NCBI GenBank assembly: GCA_964348665.1
Contig: CAYGDP010000002.1
Span: 1 to 64,000, forward strand
Length of the DNA: 64,000 nucleotides
Direction of reading: 5' to 3'
Origin: CAYGDP01 sp964348665
GTDB taxonomy: Bacteria > Verrucomicrobiota > Verrucomicrobiia > Palsa-1439 > CAYGDP01
In this document: piece after piece, positions 43,062-51,139 of the stretch
How the letters are laid out: each line of letters starts with the position of its first letter
Position numbering within the stretch: position 1 is the first letter of the stretch
Notes under the pieces: model-generated
Told to the model about the DNA's origin: nothing
The model's input: only the letters and a program-made list of their open reading frames with translations
Database searches by the model: none
Translations under genes and position numbers: made by a program

Positions 43062-43326
43062 TCCCCGAATCGCGAGACAAAAAAACCACACAATTTTATA
43101 TTTTATATTGACTTATTTTTATTATATTTGTTGTTCCATGTGGAACATGGTTTGTCTTTTCCTGTTTCTCGGTTTTTTCAACTGCCACTCGTTTGTGGTT
43201 TTTTTCCGTTCTGCTGCATTAGATTTTTTTCCTGCTAGAACACTGTATATTTCTCCACCCATCCAAAAATTGGAGTTAGAAATCGTATTTGCCCTGTGCA
43301 CTAAACCGTCCCGCGCCCAATAGGTT
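43062..43326. other. AT-rich non-coding stretch before the transposase
   Basis: Long runs of A and T (43081-43131 is almost entirely A/T) contrast sharply with the GC-rich surroundings. It contains the parS-like palindrome at 43132-43147. Short ORFs here are low-complexity and not believed. No tRNA or obvious ncRNA is seen. Confidence 0.7.
43132..43147. promoter_or_regulatory. parS-like 16-bp palindrome
   Basis: TGTTCCATGTGGAACA has perfect 7-bp arms (TGTTCCA/TGGAACA). It differs by one central base from TGTTCCACGTGGAACA, a variant of the bacterial ParB site (consensus TGTTTCACGTGAAACA). ParB-parS sites cluster near the replication origin. No parA or parB lies in the window, so assignment rests on sequence alone. 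A second overlapping dyad, CCATGT-N3-ACATGG, covers 43136-43150. Confidence 0.5.
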
Positions 43327-44278
43327 GTGGTATCGCTGGTGGAAGAATATCCAACAACTTTGCTTGAGTGTGAGCGGCGGTTTGCCACAGAGGAGGCCTG
43401 CCGAGAATATCTCTGGCGGCTCCGGTGGCCAGAGGGGTTTCGATGTCCCCGCTGCGCCTGCCAGAAGGGATGGTGGATGAAACGAGGATTCTATCGGTGT
43501 GCGAAGTGTGATTTCCAACTCTCGGTGACTGCGGGCACGACCTTTCATGATGCCCGCACCCCACTACAGACTTGGTTCCGTGCCATCTGGTATGTAACCA
43601 ACCAAAAACTGGGCGTCAGTGCATTAGGGTTGCAACGGGCATTGGGTTTTGGCAGTTACCATACGGCTTGGGTTTGGCTCCATAAGCTAAGACGAGTTAT
43701 GGTGCGGCCAGATCGAGATCTGCTGGCTGGTTCAATCGAAGTGGACGAGACATTCATTGTAGGAGAAAGGCAAGGCAAGCGTGGTCGTGGAGCCCAGGGA
43801 AAAGTCATGGTCGTGATTGCGACGCAAAAAGACGGCAAACGCATTGGCCGCATTCGGCTTAGCCGCGTGAGGGATGGTTCGGCCAGCAGTCTGGAAGCCG
43901 CCGTCGAGCAAAGCGCCGCCAAGGGCTCTGAAATTTGCACCGATGGATGGAGGGGGTACAACAGACTGCAAGATCTTGGCTATGTTCATCATGTCGTTGG
44001 CCCCGAGACAGAACTGCGAAGCAATCTGCTGCCGTTTTGTCATCGGGTCGCCTCTTTGCTCAAACGCTGGATCTTGGGAACACATCAGGGTGCCGTTCGA
44101 AGCAGCCACTTGGATTACTATCTGGATGAATTCACCTTTCGGTTTAATCGAAGAACCTCACGATCGCGAGGCAAACTGTTCTATCGGTTAATGCAGCAAG
44201 CCGTATCAGCAGCGCCCATACACGCTCATAAGTTGAAGTGGAAAATCTGAAAAACCAACACCTCTACCTATTTGTGGG
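43316..44278 (+). mobile_element. IS1595-type insertion sequence, ends not resolved
   Basis: Contains one transposase gene. The only inverted similarity flanking it is CCCAATAGGT at 43316-43325 versus ACCTATTTGTGGG at 44266-44278, which is too imperfect to define the termini. No target-site duplication was found. The element is bordered by AT-rich DNA on both sides. Confidence 0.45.
43327..44250 (+). CDS. IS1595 family transposase (ISXO2-like)
   Basis: 307 residues from a GTG (another GTG at 43339 is possible). The N-terminal zinc ribbon has C40-x2-C43 and C58-x2-C61 (FRCPRCACQ ... YRCAKCDFQ). The catalytic domain shows the acidic residues in SIEVDETFIVG (Asp140) and ICTDGWRGY (Asp206), then SSHLDYYLDEFTFRFNRR, typical of the ISXO2-like DDE/N domain. 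It cuts and inserts the element by DNA transposition. The frame is intact, so the copy may be active. Confidence 0.92.
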   Translation: MVSLVEEYPTTLLECERRFATEEACREYLWRLRWPEGFRCPRCACQKGWWMKRGFYRCAKCDFQLSVTAGTTFHDARTPLQTWFRAIWYVTNQKLGVSALGLQRALGFGSYHTAWVWLHKLRRVMVRPDRDLLAGSIEVDETFIVGERQGKRGRGAQGKVMVVIATQKDGKRIGRIRLSRVRDGSASSLEAAVEQSAAKGSEICTDGWRGYNRLQDLGYVHHVVGPETELRSNLLPFCHRVASLLKRWILGTHQGAVRSSHLDYYLDEFTFRFNRRTSRSRGKLFYRLMQQAVSAAPIHAHKLKWKI

Positions 44279-44361
44279 TAGGAGAGTTAATGGAACCTCC
44301 GTAAACTCTTCGATATGAAAGGTAGTGACGAGCCGACGGATCGTCCGAGCTGGATTTCGCA

Positions 44362-44388
44362 TGAGCGACGTTGTCGCAACGCGACTCA
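44362..44388. repeat. Imperfect 27-bp palindrome
   Basis: Outer arms TGAG/CTCA and inner stem CGTTG-TCG-CAACG separated by a 3-nt internal mismatch. It could be a transcription terminator stem without T-run, a dispersed repeat, or an IS-linked structure. Only one copy was seen in the window. Confidence 0.4.
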
Positions 44389-44553
44389 CGTCGGAGGAGC
44401 GAGTCCGCGCGTCCCTATCAAAACCAAGTTTTCGGAAGTGACATTAATGGCATAGCCAAATTTGTATATAATGTTTTTGTCAATTATGTTATTCATTTTT
44501 TGGGTGTGGATTTTTGTTCTGTTGAATTCTGTATGATAAGAAACCGAAATATG

Positions 44554-44581
44554 TTGCTCCGATTTACTCTCTGGCTATACT
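44554..44581 (+). promoter_or_regulatory. Leaderless-type promoter of the ferredoxin operon
   Basis: TTGCTC, 16-bp spacer, TATACT, 8 nt, ATG at 44590. No Shine-Dalgarno. Confidence 0.5.
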
Positions 44582-44589
44582 GAACGCTG

Positions 44590-44823
44590 ATGGCGGACAA
44601 ATTGAATCGTGTGCCGGACAGCATCGCTGGGCGATTTTTTGTGGACTCGCAGTGTATTGACTGCGATCTCTGCCGGGAGACTGCTCCTGCCAATTTCAAG
44701 CGATCCGACGACGGCGGCTATTCATTCGTATTCAAGCAGCCAGCGTCACCCGAGGAAGAACAGGTTTGCCAGGACGCCTTGACTGGCTGTCCGGTGGATG
44801 CCATTGGAAAGGATGGAGAGTAA
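44590..44823 (+). CDS. Single-cluster [4Fe-4S] ferredoxin
   Basis: 77 residues. Cluster ligands are C22-x2-C25-x2-C28 (QCIDCDLCRE) and C67 in TGCPVDAIG. An additional Cys60 may form a disulfide or be free. It is a cytoplasmic electron carrier of the one-cluster type. The partner is unknown. It is followed after 2 bp by the GatB/YqeY-domain gene. Confidence 0.9.
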   Translation: MADKLNRVPDSIAGRFFVDSQCIDCDLCRETAPANFKRSDDGGYSFVFKQPASPEEEQVCQDALTGCPVDAIGKDGE

Positions 44824-44825
44824 CT

Positions 44826-45275
44826 ATGCCAACGATGCTCGAAAAAATAGAGGCCGACATCAAGGACGCCATGCGCGCCCGCGACGAGTTGCGCCTCTCC
44901 ACACTTCGAATGCTGAAATCCGCCATCGGTTACATCGCGATCGAGAAAAAACTAACTTCGCCGGATGACTCCACCGTCATTGCCGCCATCCAGAAACAGA
45001 TCAAGCAGCGGCGTGACGCCATCGAGGGTTTTGAGAAAGGCGGGCGCACCGATCAAGCGGCAAAAGAAAAAACCGAGATGACAATTTTGGAAGCTTATTT
45101 GCCCAAAGGACTTTCAGATGACGAGTTGTCGAAACTCGTGGATGAATCCATCGCTGCGCTCGGCGCGAAAACAAAATCCGACATGGGCAAAGTGATGAAA
45201 GAAGTGATGGCAAAGTCCGCGGGCCGCGCTGACGGCAAAAAAGTCAGCGCCTTGGTGTCAAGCAAGCTCGCGTAG
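44826..45275 (+). CDS. GatB/YqeY domain protein
   Basis: 149 residues from the ATG at 44826 with Shine-Dalgarno GGAGAG. The pattern is that of YqeY: MLEKIEADIKDAMRARDE, LRMLKSAIGYIAIEKK, FEKGGRTDQAAKEKTEMTIL, EAYLPKGLSDDEL, and a C-terminal DMGKVMKEVMAKSAGRADG. This all-helical domain also occurs at the C-terminus of the amidotransferase GatB, where it helps bind tRNA; free YqeY proteins have no settled function. Confidence 0.92.
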   Translation: MPTMLEKIEADIKDAMRARDELRLSTLRMLKSAIGYIAIEKKLTSPDDSTVIAAIQKQIKQRRDAIEGFEKGGRTDQAAKEKTEMTILEAYLPKGLSDDELSKLVDESIAALGAKTKSDMGKVMKEVMAKSAGRADGKKVSALVSSKLA

Positions 45276-45402
45276 TGCCATGGCGAACGGGAAGCGGTGA
45301 GTAATTACTTTCCCCTTTTTGCGATTCTCGTGGCTGATCCATTTGCTCCCGCGAGACACGCCAAATATACGAAAGTCAGAGTTTCTCTTGTGCCTCGACC
45401 GA

Positions 45403-45639
45403 TCAGATTTTCCGTACCAGCTTCCAAAGCGGCACGTTAAGCGCCTTGGCGATGCGGATCAACGCTGCCAACGAAATCGTGTTTTCGCCGCGCTCAATCT
45501 CGCCCAAATATTTTGGATGTAAGTCCGCAAGCTCCGACAGTTCTTCCTGTGTCAGATGAGCGCGCTTGCGCTTTTTACGGATTGCTTCTCCGAGAATCTT
45601 ACAGTGTTTTGGTGTGGCTGCCACCGCGCAGTAAAACAA
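45403..45639 (-). CDS. XRE-family regulator, possible restriction-modification controller protein
   Basis: 78 residues from a TTG at 45639; a GTG at 45624 is an alternative. It is a single helix-turn-helix domain: ILGEAIRKKRKRAHLTQEEL, then SELADLHPKYLGEIERGENT and ISLAALIRIAKALNVP. Small stand-alone XRE proteins divergent from a DNA methyltransferase are typical controller (C) proteins that time expression of the restriction enzyme. Palindromes in the 95-bp divergent gap (45640-45732) are candidate binding sites. The role as a C protein is inferred from context. Confidence 0.85.
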   Translation of the reverse strand: MFYCAVAATPKHCKILGEAIRKKRKRAHLTQEELSELADLHPKYLGEIERGENTISLAALIRIAKALNVPLWKLVRKI

Positions 45640-45712
45640 GCAGGAAATAGCTTTATATGAAACAAGTCTATAACTTGCTTTTTGTGCTCAAAATGATCTT
45701 GATATTTCCTGC
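45640..45712. promoter_or_regulatory. Nested inverted repeats between xre and the methyltransferase
   Basis: The perfect 10-bp pair GCAGGAAATA (45640-45649) and TATTTCCTGC (45703-45712) encloses a second dyad CAAGTCTATAACTTG (45663-45677). The layout suits operators of the XRE protein, with possible looping. A GATC also lies at 45695-45698. Confidence 0.5.
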
Positions 45713-45715
45713 AAT

Positions 45716-45732
45716 CTGATCGATCCGATCAG
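45716..45732. promoter_or_regulatory. GATC-rich palindrome over the methyltransferase start region
   Basis: CTGATCGATCCGATCAG: perfect 7-bp arms around ATC, with three GATC sites in 13 bp. It ends 2 nt before the GTG at 45735, where a Shine-Dalgarno would be, so it could act on DNA (methylation or operator) or as an mRNA hairpin. Confidence 0.5.
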
Positions 45733-45734
45733 GC

Positions 45735-46645
45735 GTGGCAAATAAGAAGCGAAAAATCACTCGCTATCCCGATGTGTGCGAGCAAATCAACCCTCTGCGA
45801 GGCCTAACGCTTCGCGAAGACGCGCTCGTTAAAGCGTTGCTGACTTACGAAAACGCCGCGTACGGTATCTGGCTCTACAACGGTGACTGCCTTGAAATCC
45901 TTGATGATATCGCCGCCAAACACCCCGGGAGTTGTTTCGACTGCATCTTCGCTGACCCGCCTTACTTCCTCTCTAATGGCGGGATCACTTGTCACGCAGG
46001 CCGCATGGTGAAGGTGGACAAAGGCGACTGGGACAAGTCGCGCGGACCAGAGGAGAACCACAACTTCAACCGCGCTTGGCTAGAGCGCTGTCAGCGCGTT
46101 CTAAAACCCAACGGCACGATTTGGGTCACTGGTACTCACCACGTTATCTTCTCAGTCGGCTACGCGATGCAACAGCTCGGATTCAAAATTCTCAACGATA
46201 TCGCGTGGGAAAAGCCGAATCCTCCTCCGAACCTCTCCTGCCGTTATTTCACACACTCGACAGAAACAGTCCTTTGGGCTGCCAAGAACGAGAAGAGCAG
46301 GCATATCTTTAACTACGCCGCGATGAAAAGCGTGACGGGTAAGCAGATGAAAACCGTTTGGACGATGACCGCTCCTAAGAATGGTGAGAAAGCGCTCGGT
46401 AAGCATCCTACCCAAAAACCGTTAGCTCTGATTGAACGCTGTCTTATCGCAGCAACAAACGAGGGCGAATTTGTTCTAGATCCTTTTTTAGGCAACGGCA
46501 CAACCGCTGTTGCCTGCACAGGTCTAAAACGCCACTGCTAGGTATCGAGATCGACGCGAAATACATCGTAATTGCTGCAAAGCGAGTACAGAAAAAAATC
46601 GGGCTTAGCGCAGATTTACGAAAGGAGACGCATTATGGCAGGTAA
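45735..46645 (+). pseudogene. DpnA-like DNA adenine methyltransferase with C-terminal frameshift
   Basis: From the GTG at 45735 the frame gives 268 residues and stops at 46541 just after GTTAVACTGLKRHC. Motif IV is DPPY (74-77, in IFADPPYFLSNGG) and motif I DPFLGNGTT (249-257), the order of beta-class methyltransferases. Blocks such as VDKGDWDK, LSCRYFTHSTETVLWA and KHPTQKPL resemble the GATC-specific DpnA (M2.DpnII) type. The missing C-terminus (GIEIDAKYIVIAAKRV) is encoded immediately downstream in another frame: one inserted base after 46538 restores it and extends the protein to a stop at 46643-46645, overlapping the nuclease start by 11 bp. This is either a true one-base deletion or a sequence error. 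A shortened enzyme lacking only the last strand-helix may be inactive. Confidence 0.8.
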
Positions 46646-47054
46646 AGGTCGCGCTGTTTCCAACGGTGATGAACTAGTTAGGGCGGTTGCTGAAATGGGG
46701 CAACACCTCGGCCTTGAGGTGAATGAACAATTTCGAGTCGCCAAGAGGATTTGGGGTGCAAAACGGCATATTGACGCCGTCTTGACGCATCCTCAAACGC
46801 GAAAAACTCTCGGCGTCGAGTGTAAGTATCAAGCGGTCGGTGGAACTGCTGAAGAAAAAATTCCGTCCACGATTCAAGATATTGCCGCTTGGCCTATTTC
46901 GGGCATCGTTGTTTTTTCAGGGGACGGCTTCACGGAGAACATGAAATCTTTTTTAGTCTCGACAGGCAAGGCTGTCGAATTAGAGGAACTCGAGCCGTGG
47001 CTGCGGCTCTACTTCGGCTTGCCGCTAGGAGAAAATATTGGCAAGACGGGTTGA
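46635..47054 (+). CDS. PD-(D/E)xK nuclease, putative restriction endonuclease
   Basis: 139 residues from the ATG at 46635 with Shine-Dalgarno AAAGGAG. The catalytic pattern is Asp47 (RHIDAVL), then Glu62-x-Lys64 (LGVECKYQAVGG) and a second acidic cluster TAEEKIPST, as in PD-(D/E)xK nucleases. It is a single compact domain. Its start overlaps the end of the (frame-corrected) methyltransferase, so the pair is translationally coupled. Restriction activity at the methyltransferase's site is inferred from context; a phage-type nuclease is the alternative. Confidence 0.78.
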   Translation: MAGKGRAVSNGDELVRAVAEMGQHLGLEVNEQFRVAKRIWGAKRHIDAVLTHPQTRKTLGVECKYQAVGGTAEEKIPSTIQDIAAWPISGIVVFSGDGFTENMKSFLVSTGKAVELEELEPWLRLYFGLPLGENIGKTG

Positions 47055-47118
47055 TTAACGGCTACGTAAATGGGCACAATCATTGTTGTAAGACGTAGTC
47101 GTCTGACTTGCCAGCCTT

Positions 47119-48468
47119 TCACTTTGTCAACCCCGTCAGCGTGCCTTTTGAGTCTGAGAATTTGTCGGTTTCAATGCCCATTTTTTGCGCCACGGTAAGG
47201 AGGACGTTGGAGAGCGGTGGATGGCTTTTCGGGTCGAATGCCAGATGTTGGCCGTGTTTGAATCCTAGCTTGTGGCCGCCGGCCACGAGGAGCGGGAGGT
47301 TTTTGGGCGAGTGTTCGCCACCTTCTCCCGAGTTCATGCCCGATCCGTAGAGTATCATGGTGTTATCCAGCATGTTGCCGCCCGCTTCTTCCGTGGCTTT
47401 GAGCAGGTCCAGGAATCGCGAGAGCCGCGCGAGATGGAATCGGTCAATGGAAGCGAGCTTGGCGAGCATGTCTTTGTCGCCGCCGTGATGCGAAAGTTCG
47501 TGGTGATTTTCGCCGCCGCCGCCGAAACCTCCCGCTTCGCGCGACCATTCGAAGGCGATCACGCGCGTGGTGTCGGTGAGAAACGAGAGGTAGGAAAGTT
47601 CCAGCATCACATCGAGCCACATCGGACGGTCATGGCCGTTTTGGGGCTGGCTGGCAAGCTGGAGATTGGCGGCGTCCACGACCGGCTTGGGAACGTCAAT
47701 CCAACCGGTCAATCGCTCGACACGTTGCTCGGTCTGGCGCACCGAGCCGAGGTATTCGTCCAGTTTTTGCTGGTCGTTGCGGCCGAGTTGGCGGTGCAAT
47801 GCCTTGGCATCTTCAAGAACGTTGTCGAGGATGGATCGTTTTTCCGCGTACCGTTTCAGTGTGGCTTCGCGGTCGGCGGCTGTTTCGGGGACGAACAGGC
47901 GTTCGAAAAGTCGTTTGGGAGAATTTTCTGATGGCAACGGCGTGCCGCTGCGGTCGAACGAGAGCGTGTGGCTGTGCCCCGCGCTGCCGGTGCCGCTCCC
48001 GTCGGAAAGTTGGAGCGACGGGAACCGCGTTTGTTTTCCATGCAGCTCGGCGATGACTTGATCCGCGGAGATGGAGTTGGAGTAGTCCGCGCCCGGGACG
48101 GATTTCAGGTTCGCGCCGGTGAGCCAGGTATCGGCGCCGCTGTGTCCGCCCGGGGACGCCGGGTGACCGAGGCCCGAGAGGACGGTGAAATCGGCGCGGT
48201 GATCCTTGAGCGTTTCGAGCGTGGGCGAGAGAGTGTAATTGGGGCCGCTGTCCTTGGGTACCCATTCGAGGATGTTTTTCCCGTTGGGCACATAGCAGGC
48301 GATCCAGCGCGGATGAACGCCGTTGGATTTGGCGAGAGGCTTGAACTGGGACGGCGCGGCAAACAGCGACCGGGGCAGCATCGCTTCCAGCAGCGGCAGC
48401 GAGACGCACACGCCGACGCCGCGAAGAAAATGGCGTCGGGAAAGTGTCGGGTGTAAGTTTGTGTTCAT
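47119..48468 (-). CDS. DUF1552 secreted protein
   Basis: 449 residues from the ATG at 48468 (MNTNLHPTLSRRHFLRG). A twin-arginine signal SRRHFLRG (10-17) directs export. The body, with GVHPRWIACYVPNGKNI, LGHPASPGGHSGADTWLTG, SADQVIAELHG and GSGMNSGEGGEHSPKNLP, matches DUF1552 proteins of Planctomycetota and Verrucomicrobiota, related to DUF1501 and the alkaline phosphatase/sulfatase fold. It lies 11 bp downstream of the DUF1592-type cytochrome gene, the usual partnership, suggesting an oxidative or hydrolytic step on polysaccharides (inference). Confidence 0.88.
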   Translation of the reverse strand: MNTNLHPTLSRRHFLRGVGVCVSLPLLEAMLPRSLFAAPSQFKPLAKSNGVHPRWIACYVPNGKNILEWVPKDSGPNYTLSPTLETLKDHRADFTVLSGLGHPASPGGHSGADTWLTGANLKSVPGADYSNSISADQVIAELHGKQTRFPSLQLSDGSGTGSAGHSHTLSFDRSGTPLPSENSPKRLFERLFVPETAADREATLKRYAEKRSILDNVLEDAKALHRQLGRNDQQKLDEYLGSVRQTEQRVERLTGWIDVPKPVVDAANLQLASQPQNGHDRPMWLDVMLELSYLSFLTDTTRVIAFEWSREAGGFGGGGENHHELSHHGGDKDMLAKLASIDRFHLARLSRFLDLLKATEEAGGNMLDNTMILYGSGMNSGEGGEHSPKNLPLLVAGGHKLGFKHGQHLAFDPKSHPPLSNVLLTVAQKMGIETDKFSDSKGTLTGLTK

Positions 48469-48479
48469 GGGTTCCTTTT

Positions 48480-51029
48480 TTACTTTGACCGAAACGCTTG
48501 CGACTTCACCACCGCGTAGAGCAGAGCGCGCGGGGTATATTTGTTTTGTTTTAGATGCGCCACGGTGGACTTGACCGCAGGTTGATCGGCAAAGCCCAGC
48601 TCGCGGCCAAGCGCGTAGGTAAACATTTTGGTGGTGAGACAATTCAGGAACAAGTCCTCTTTTTTGAGCAACTGTTCCTGCAATCCTTCGACGCCGCTAA
48701 ACTCCGTGCCGTCGGGCATGGTGGCGCTGGCGTTGATGACCGGGTCATTTTTCTCGATGCGGCCTTTGTACCCAAACCCTTCCTGCGCGCGCCATTCGCC
48801 CGCGGCATTGAAGTTCTCCAAGGCGAGTCCAAGCGGATCAATCTTGTCATGGCAACGGGCGCACTGCGGAAGTTGCCGATGCGCTTCGAGCCGTTGACGA
48901 ACGGTCGCTTTGCCGATGCCGGGCACTTTCGGCTGGATATCGCCGGCGTTGGCCAAAGGCAACCCCGGATCGGTACCGAGAAGGTTTTTCAGCGCCCACG
49001 TGCCGCGTTTCACGGGAGAAGTGCGAGTGCCGTTGGACGTGATGCTCAAGATGGACGCCTGCGTCAGGACGCCGCCGCGATGCGCGTCTGGAGGGGCAGG
49101 CACGCGGCGAAAATGATCGCCCCGAACGTTGCCGATTCCGTAATGACGTGCCAGCCGTTCGTTGATGACGACGAAGTCACTCTTCACGAAATTCATGACG
49201 CTCAAATCGTGACGCAGGATCTCGGCAAAGAACGCTTCCGATTCCCGGACGATGCTCGTCTCCAAATGGCGGTCGTAACCCGGATAGAGGTCTTCCGCGG
49301 GAGGGTTCGCGCCGACTTCGCGCAGGCCGAGCCACTGGCCCGCGAAATTCCGGACGAACGCCTCCGATTTCGGGTCGGCGAGCATCCGATCCACCTGCGC
49401 CGTCAGCGCGCGTGGGTCGCGCAATTTCCCCGCGTCAGCAAGCCGTGAAAGCGGTTCATCCGGCATTGAACTCCAGAGGAAATACGAAAGTCGCGCGGCG
49501 AGTTCGTGATCGGTGAGCGCGCGCGTCTTCGGCGCGTCGGATTTCGTGGCAGCGCTGTTTGGTTCGACGATGTAGAGAAAATGCGGCGATGCGAGCAACG
49601 CGACCAACGGCACTTGAATGGCCTCTTGCAGCGTCGGCTTTTCCTTGCGCGCCGCGTCGTAGAGCGCGAGCTTGGCGTCCACCTCGGTGTTCGCCACGGG
49701 GCGACGAAACGCGCGGCGCATGAAACGAGCCAGAATTTCGCGGGCGTAGGCGCGCTCGTCGGTCTGCGCCAGCGGGGAGTCGAACAGGATCAACTTGTGC
49801 GATGGTGGCGGCCACGAGTCATAGACCGGTCCTTCGATCTCCACCCAATCCACGTGCGCTTCAGGACGCGCGAAGTCATCATGGCCTTGGAACCAGAAAT
49901 TCTCCAGCACGCGCGGGATCGGATAGGCGTACTCAAAGTTGATTCCCGCTTTCTCACGCGTGAAACGCGCGCGAAATTCATGCACAGCCATCTTATCCAG
50001 CGGCGCGTCCACGTCGAACTCCGCCACCGTCCTCGGCTGTCCGCCCAAGTCCATTGTCAGCTTCAACCGCGGCCGGCCATAGTCGTAGATGCGGTCGGTC
50101 TGAAAATGTTTCAGGTCGTTCTCGAAGGAGCGCTTGTGCCATTCGGCGCCCTTCGGGTTTTTCTCCATCTGCTCGTCCATCCGTTTCTGCAATTTTTTCC
50201 GAGCCGACTCGACGACCGCCTCGCGCGTCGGAACGAACCCACCCGCGCGAATGCGGATGATGTATTCGCCCTCGGTCGGCACGCGGAAATCGCGGATATT
50301 GATGGGGCGGTCCCACGAGGCATGGTGCATGATGACGCGGCCGTCTTTTTTTTCGTTCTTACCGCTGTGACGGATCGGGTTGTTTTCCTTATCGAGCCGC
50401 TGACGATGTTGATCGCCCTCACCCTCTTCCGGCTCGAAGTGCCAGTGGATTGCGGGAGGACGGTCGCCCGTCACGAGCGCCCGATTAAAAATCTTTTGTG
50501 CCGCGTCCACATATAACTCCATGTGCAGCGGGGAGAGAGTCAGCGCCTTGGCGTTGTTGTCAAAACCGCCCGCGGGTGGGTCGAGCGGAAATCCGGACAC
50601 GTCGAAATTTACGCCCACGAGATCGCGAATGGTGTTCTTGTATTCCTCACGATTGAGCCGTCGCAGAACGACCGCGCCATCGCGCCGCGCCATCTCCGCC
50701 TGGGCCAATTGGCCCGTGATCCAGTCCACAACACGCGCGACGTCATCCGGCTTGGGTTGCGCTTCTTTTTTCGGCGGCATCTCGTAGCCGTTGAGCATGT
50801 TGACGACCTCGCCCCACTTTTCTTTCGCGGCCGGATCGAGAAAATTATTCGGTAACTGCGTGTCCATGCGAAACTCGCCCTTTTGTTTCTCCGGCCCGTG
50901 ACACCGGACGCAGTGCTCTTGGAGGAATGGCTTGATGGTTTTTTCGTATTCGCCGGGTGCCGCTGCAAACGCGTCGAGCACCGCCACGATCACCGTTGCC
51001 AAACCCATCATCCATGGAAACCGTCGCAT
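48480..51029 (-). CDS. DUF1592/1588/1587/1585/1595 protein with c-type cytochrome domain
   Basis: 849 residues from the ATG at 51029 (a GTG three bases earlier is possible). A signal peptide leads to a haem-binding CVRCH (40-44) in the N-terminal cytochrome-like PSCyt domain. Then follow the DUF1587/1595 start RLNREEYKNTIRDLVGVNFD, DUF1592 (LSYFLWSSMPDEPL), DUF1588 (RGGVLTQASILSITSNGTRTSP) and DUF1585 with a second CARCH motif. This multi-domain set is almost exclusive to Planctomycetota and Verrucomicrobiota and is exported. Its reaction is not known. It is divergent from the DUF1549/DUF1553 gene. Confidence 0.9.
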   Translation of the reverse strand: MRRFPWMMGLATVIVAVLDAFAAAPGEYEKTIKPFLQEHCVRCHGPEKQKGEFRMDTQLPNNFLDPAAKEKWGEVVNMLNGYEMPPKKEAQPKPDDVARVVDWITGQLAQAEMARRDGAVVLRRLNREEYKNTIRDLVGVNFDVSGFPLDPPAGGFDNNAKALTLSPLHMELYVDAAQKIFNRALVTGDRPPAIHWHFEPEEGEGDQHRQRLDKENNPIRHSGKNEKKDGRVIMHHASWDRPINIRDFRVPTEGEYIIRIRAGGFVPTREAVVESARKKLQKRMDEQMEKNPKGAEWHKRSFENDLKHFQTDRIYDYGRPRLKLTMDLGGQPRTVAEFDVDAPLDKMAVHEFRARFTREKAGINFEYAYPIPRVLENFWFQGHDDFARPEAHVDWVEIEGPVYDSWPPPSHKLILFDSPLAQTDERAYAREILARFMRRAFRRPVANTEVDAKLALYDAARKEKPTLQEAIQVPLVALLASPHFLYIVEPNSAATKSDAPKTRALTDHELAARLSYFLWSSMPDEPLSRLADAGKLRDPRALTAQVDRMLADPKSEAFVRNFAGQWLGLREVGANPPAEDLYPGYDRHLETSIVRESEAFFAEILRHDLSVMNFVKSDFVVINERLARHYGIGNVRGDHFRRVPAPPDAHRGGVLTQASILSITSNGTRTSPVKRGTWALKNLLGTDPGLPLANAGDIQPKVPGIGKATVRQRLEAHRQLPQCARCHDKIDPLGLALENFNAAGEWRAQEGFGYKGRIEKNDPVINASATMPDGTEFSGVEGLQEQLLKKEDLFLNCLTTKMFTYALGRELGFADQPAVKSTVAHLKQNKYTPRALLYAVVKSQAFRSK

Positions 51030-51038
51030 CACGACAGG

Positions 51039-51067
51039 ATGCTAATTCTCCAGCCGTCAGGTTGCAA
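51039..51067 (-). promoter_or_regulatory. Leaderless-type promoter of the DUF1592-DUF1552 operon
   Basis: Minus strand: TTGCAA, 17-bp spacer, TAGCAT, then 6 nt to a GTG or 9 nt to the ATG at 51029. No Shine-Dalgarno. Confidence 0.45.
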
Positions 51068-51139
51068 CCAATAATTGCCAGCTTCCACCGCGAGCATTCC
51101 TTCCATCGCGCCCCAATTATTGCTATAGATATTGTCTGC

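Larger units (their letters stand above)
44251..44589. other. Non-coding stretch after the transposase
   Basis: Two different parts. 44330-44420 is GC-rich and full of inverted repeats, including an imperfect 27-bp palindrome at 44362-44388 (TGAG, then CGTTG-TCG-CAACG, then CTCA). 44425-44550 is AT-rich, with a perfect TATAAT at 44467-44472. No convincing gene is present; short ORFs here are not supported. Confidence 0.6.

Noticed and set aside
43108..43323. 71-residue plus-strand ORF in the AT-rich gap
   Set aside because: It is low-complexity, rich in Phe and Cys, has no start signal and overlaps the parS-like site.
44371..44583. 70-residue plus-strand ORF before ferredoxin
   Set aside because: It spans a composition boundary and palindromes and has no ribosome-binding site or similarity.
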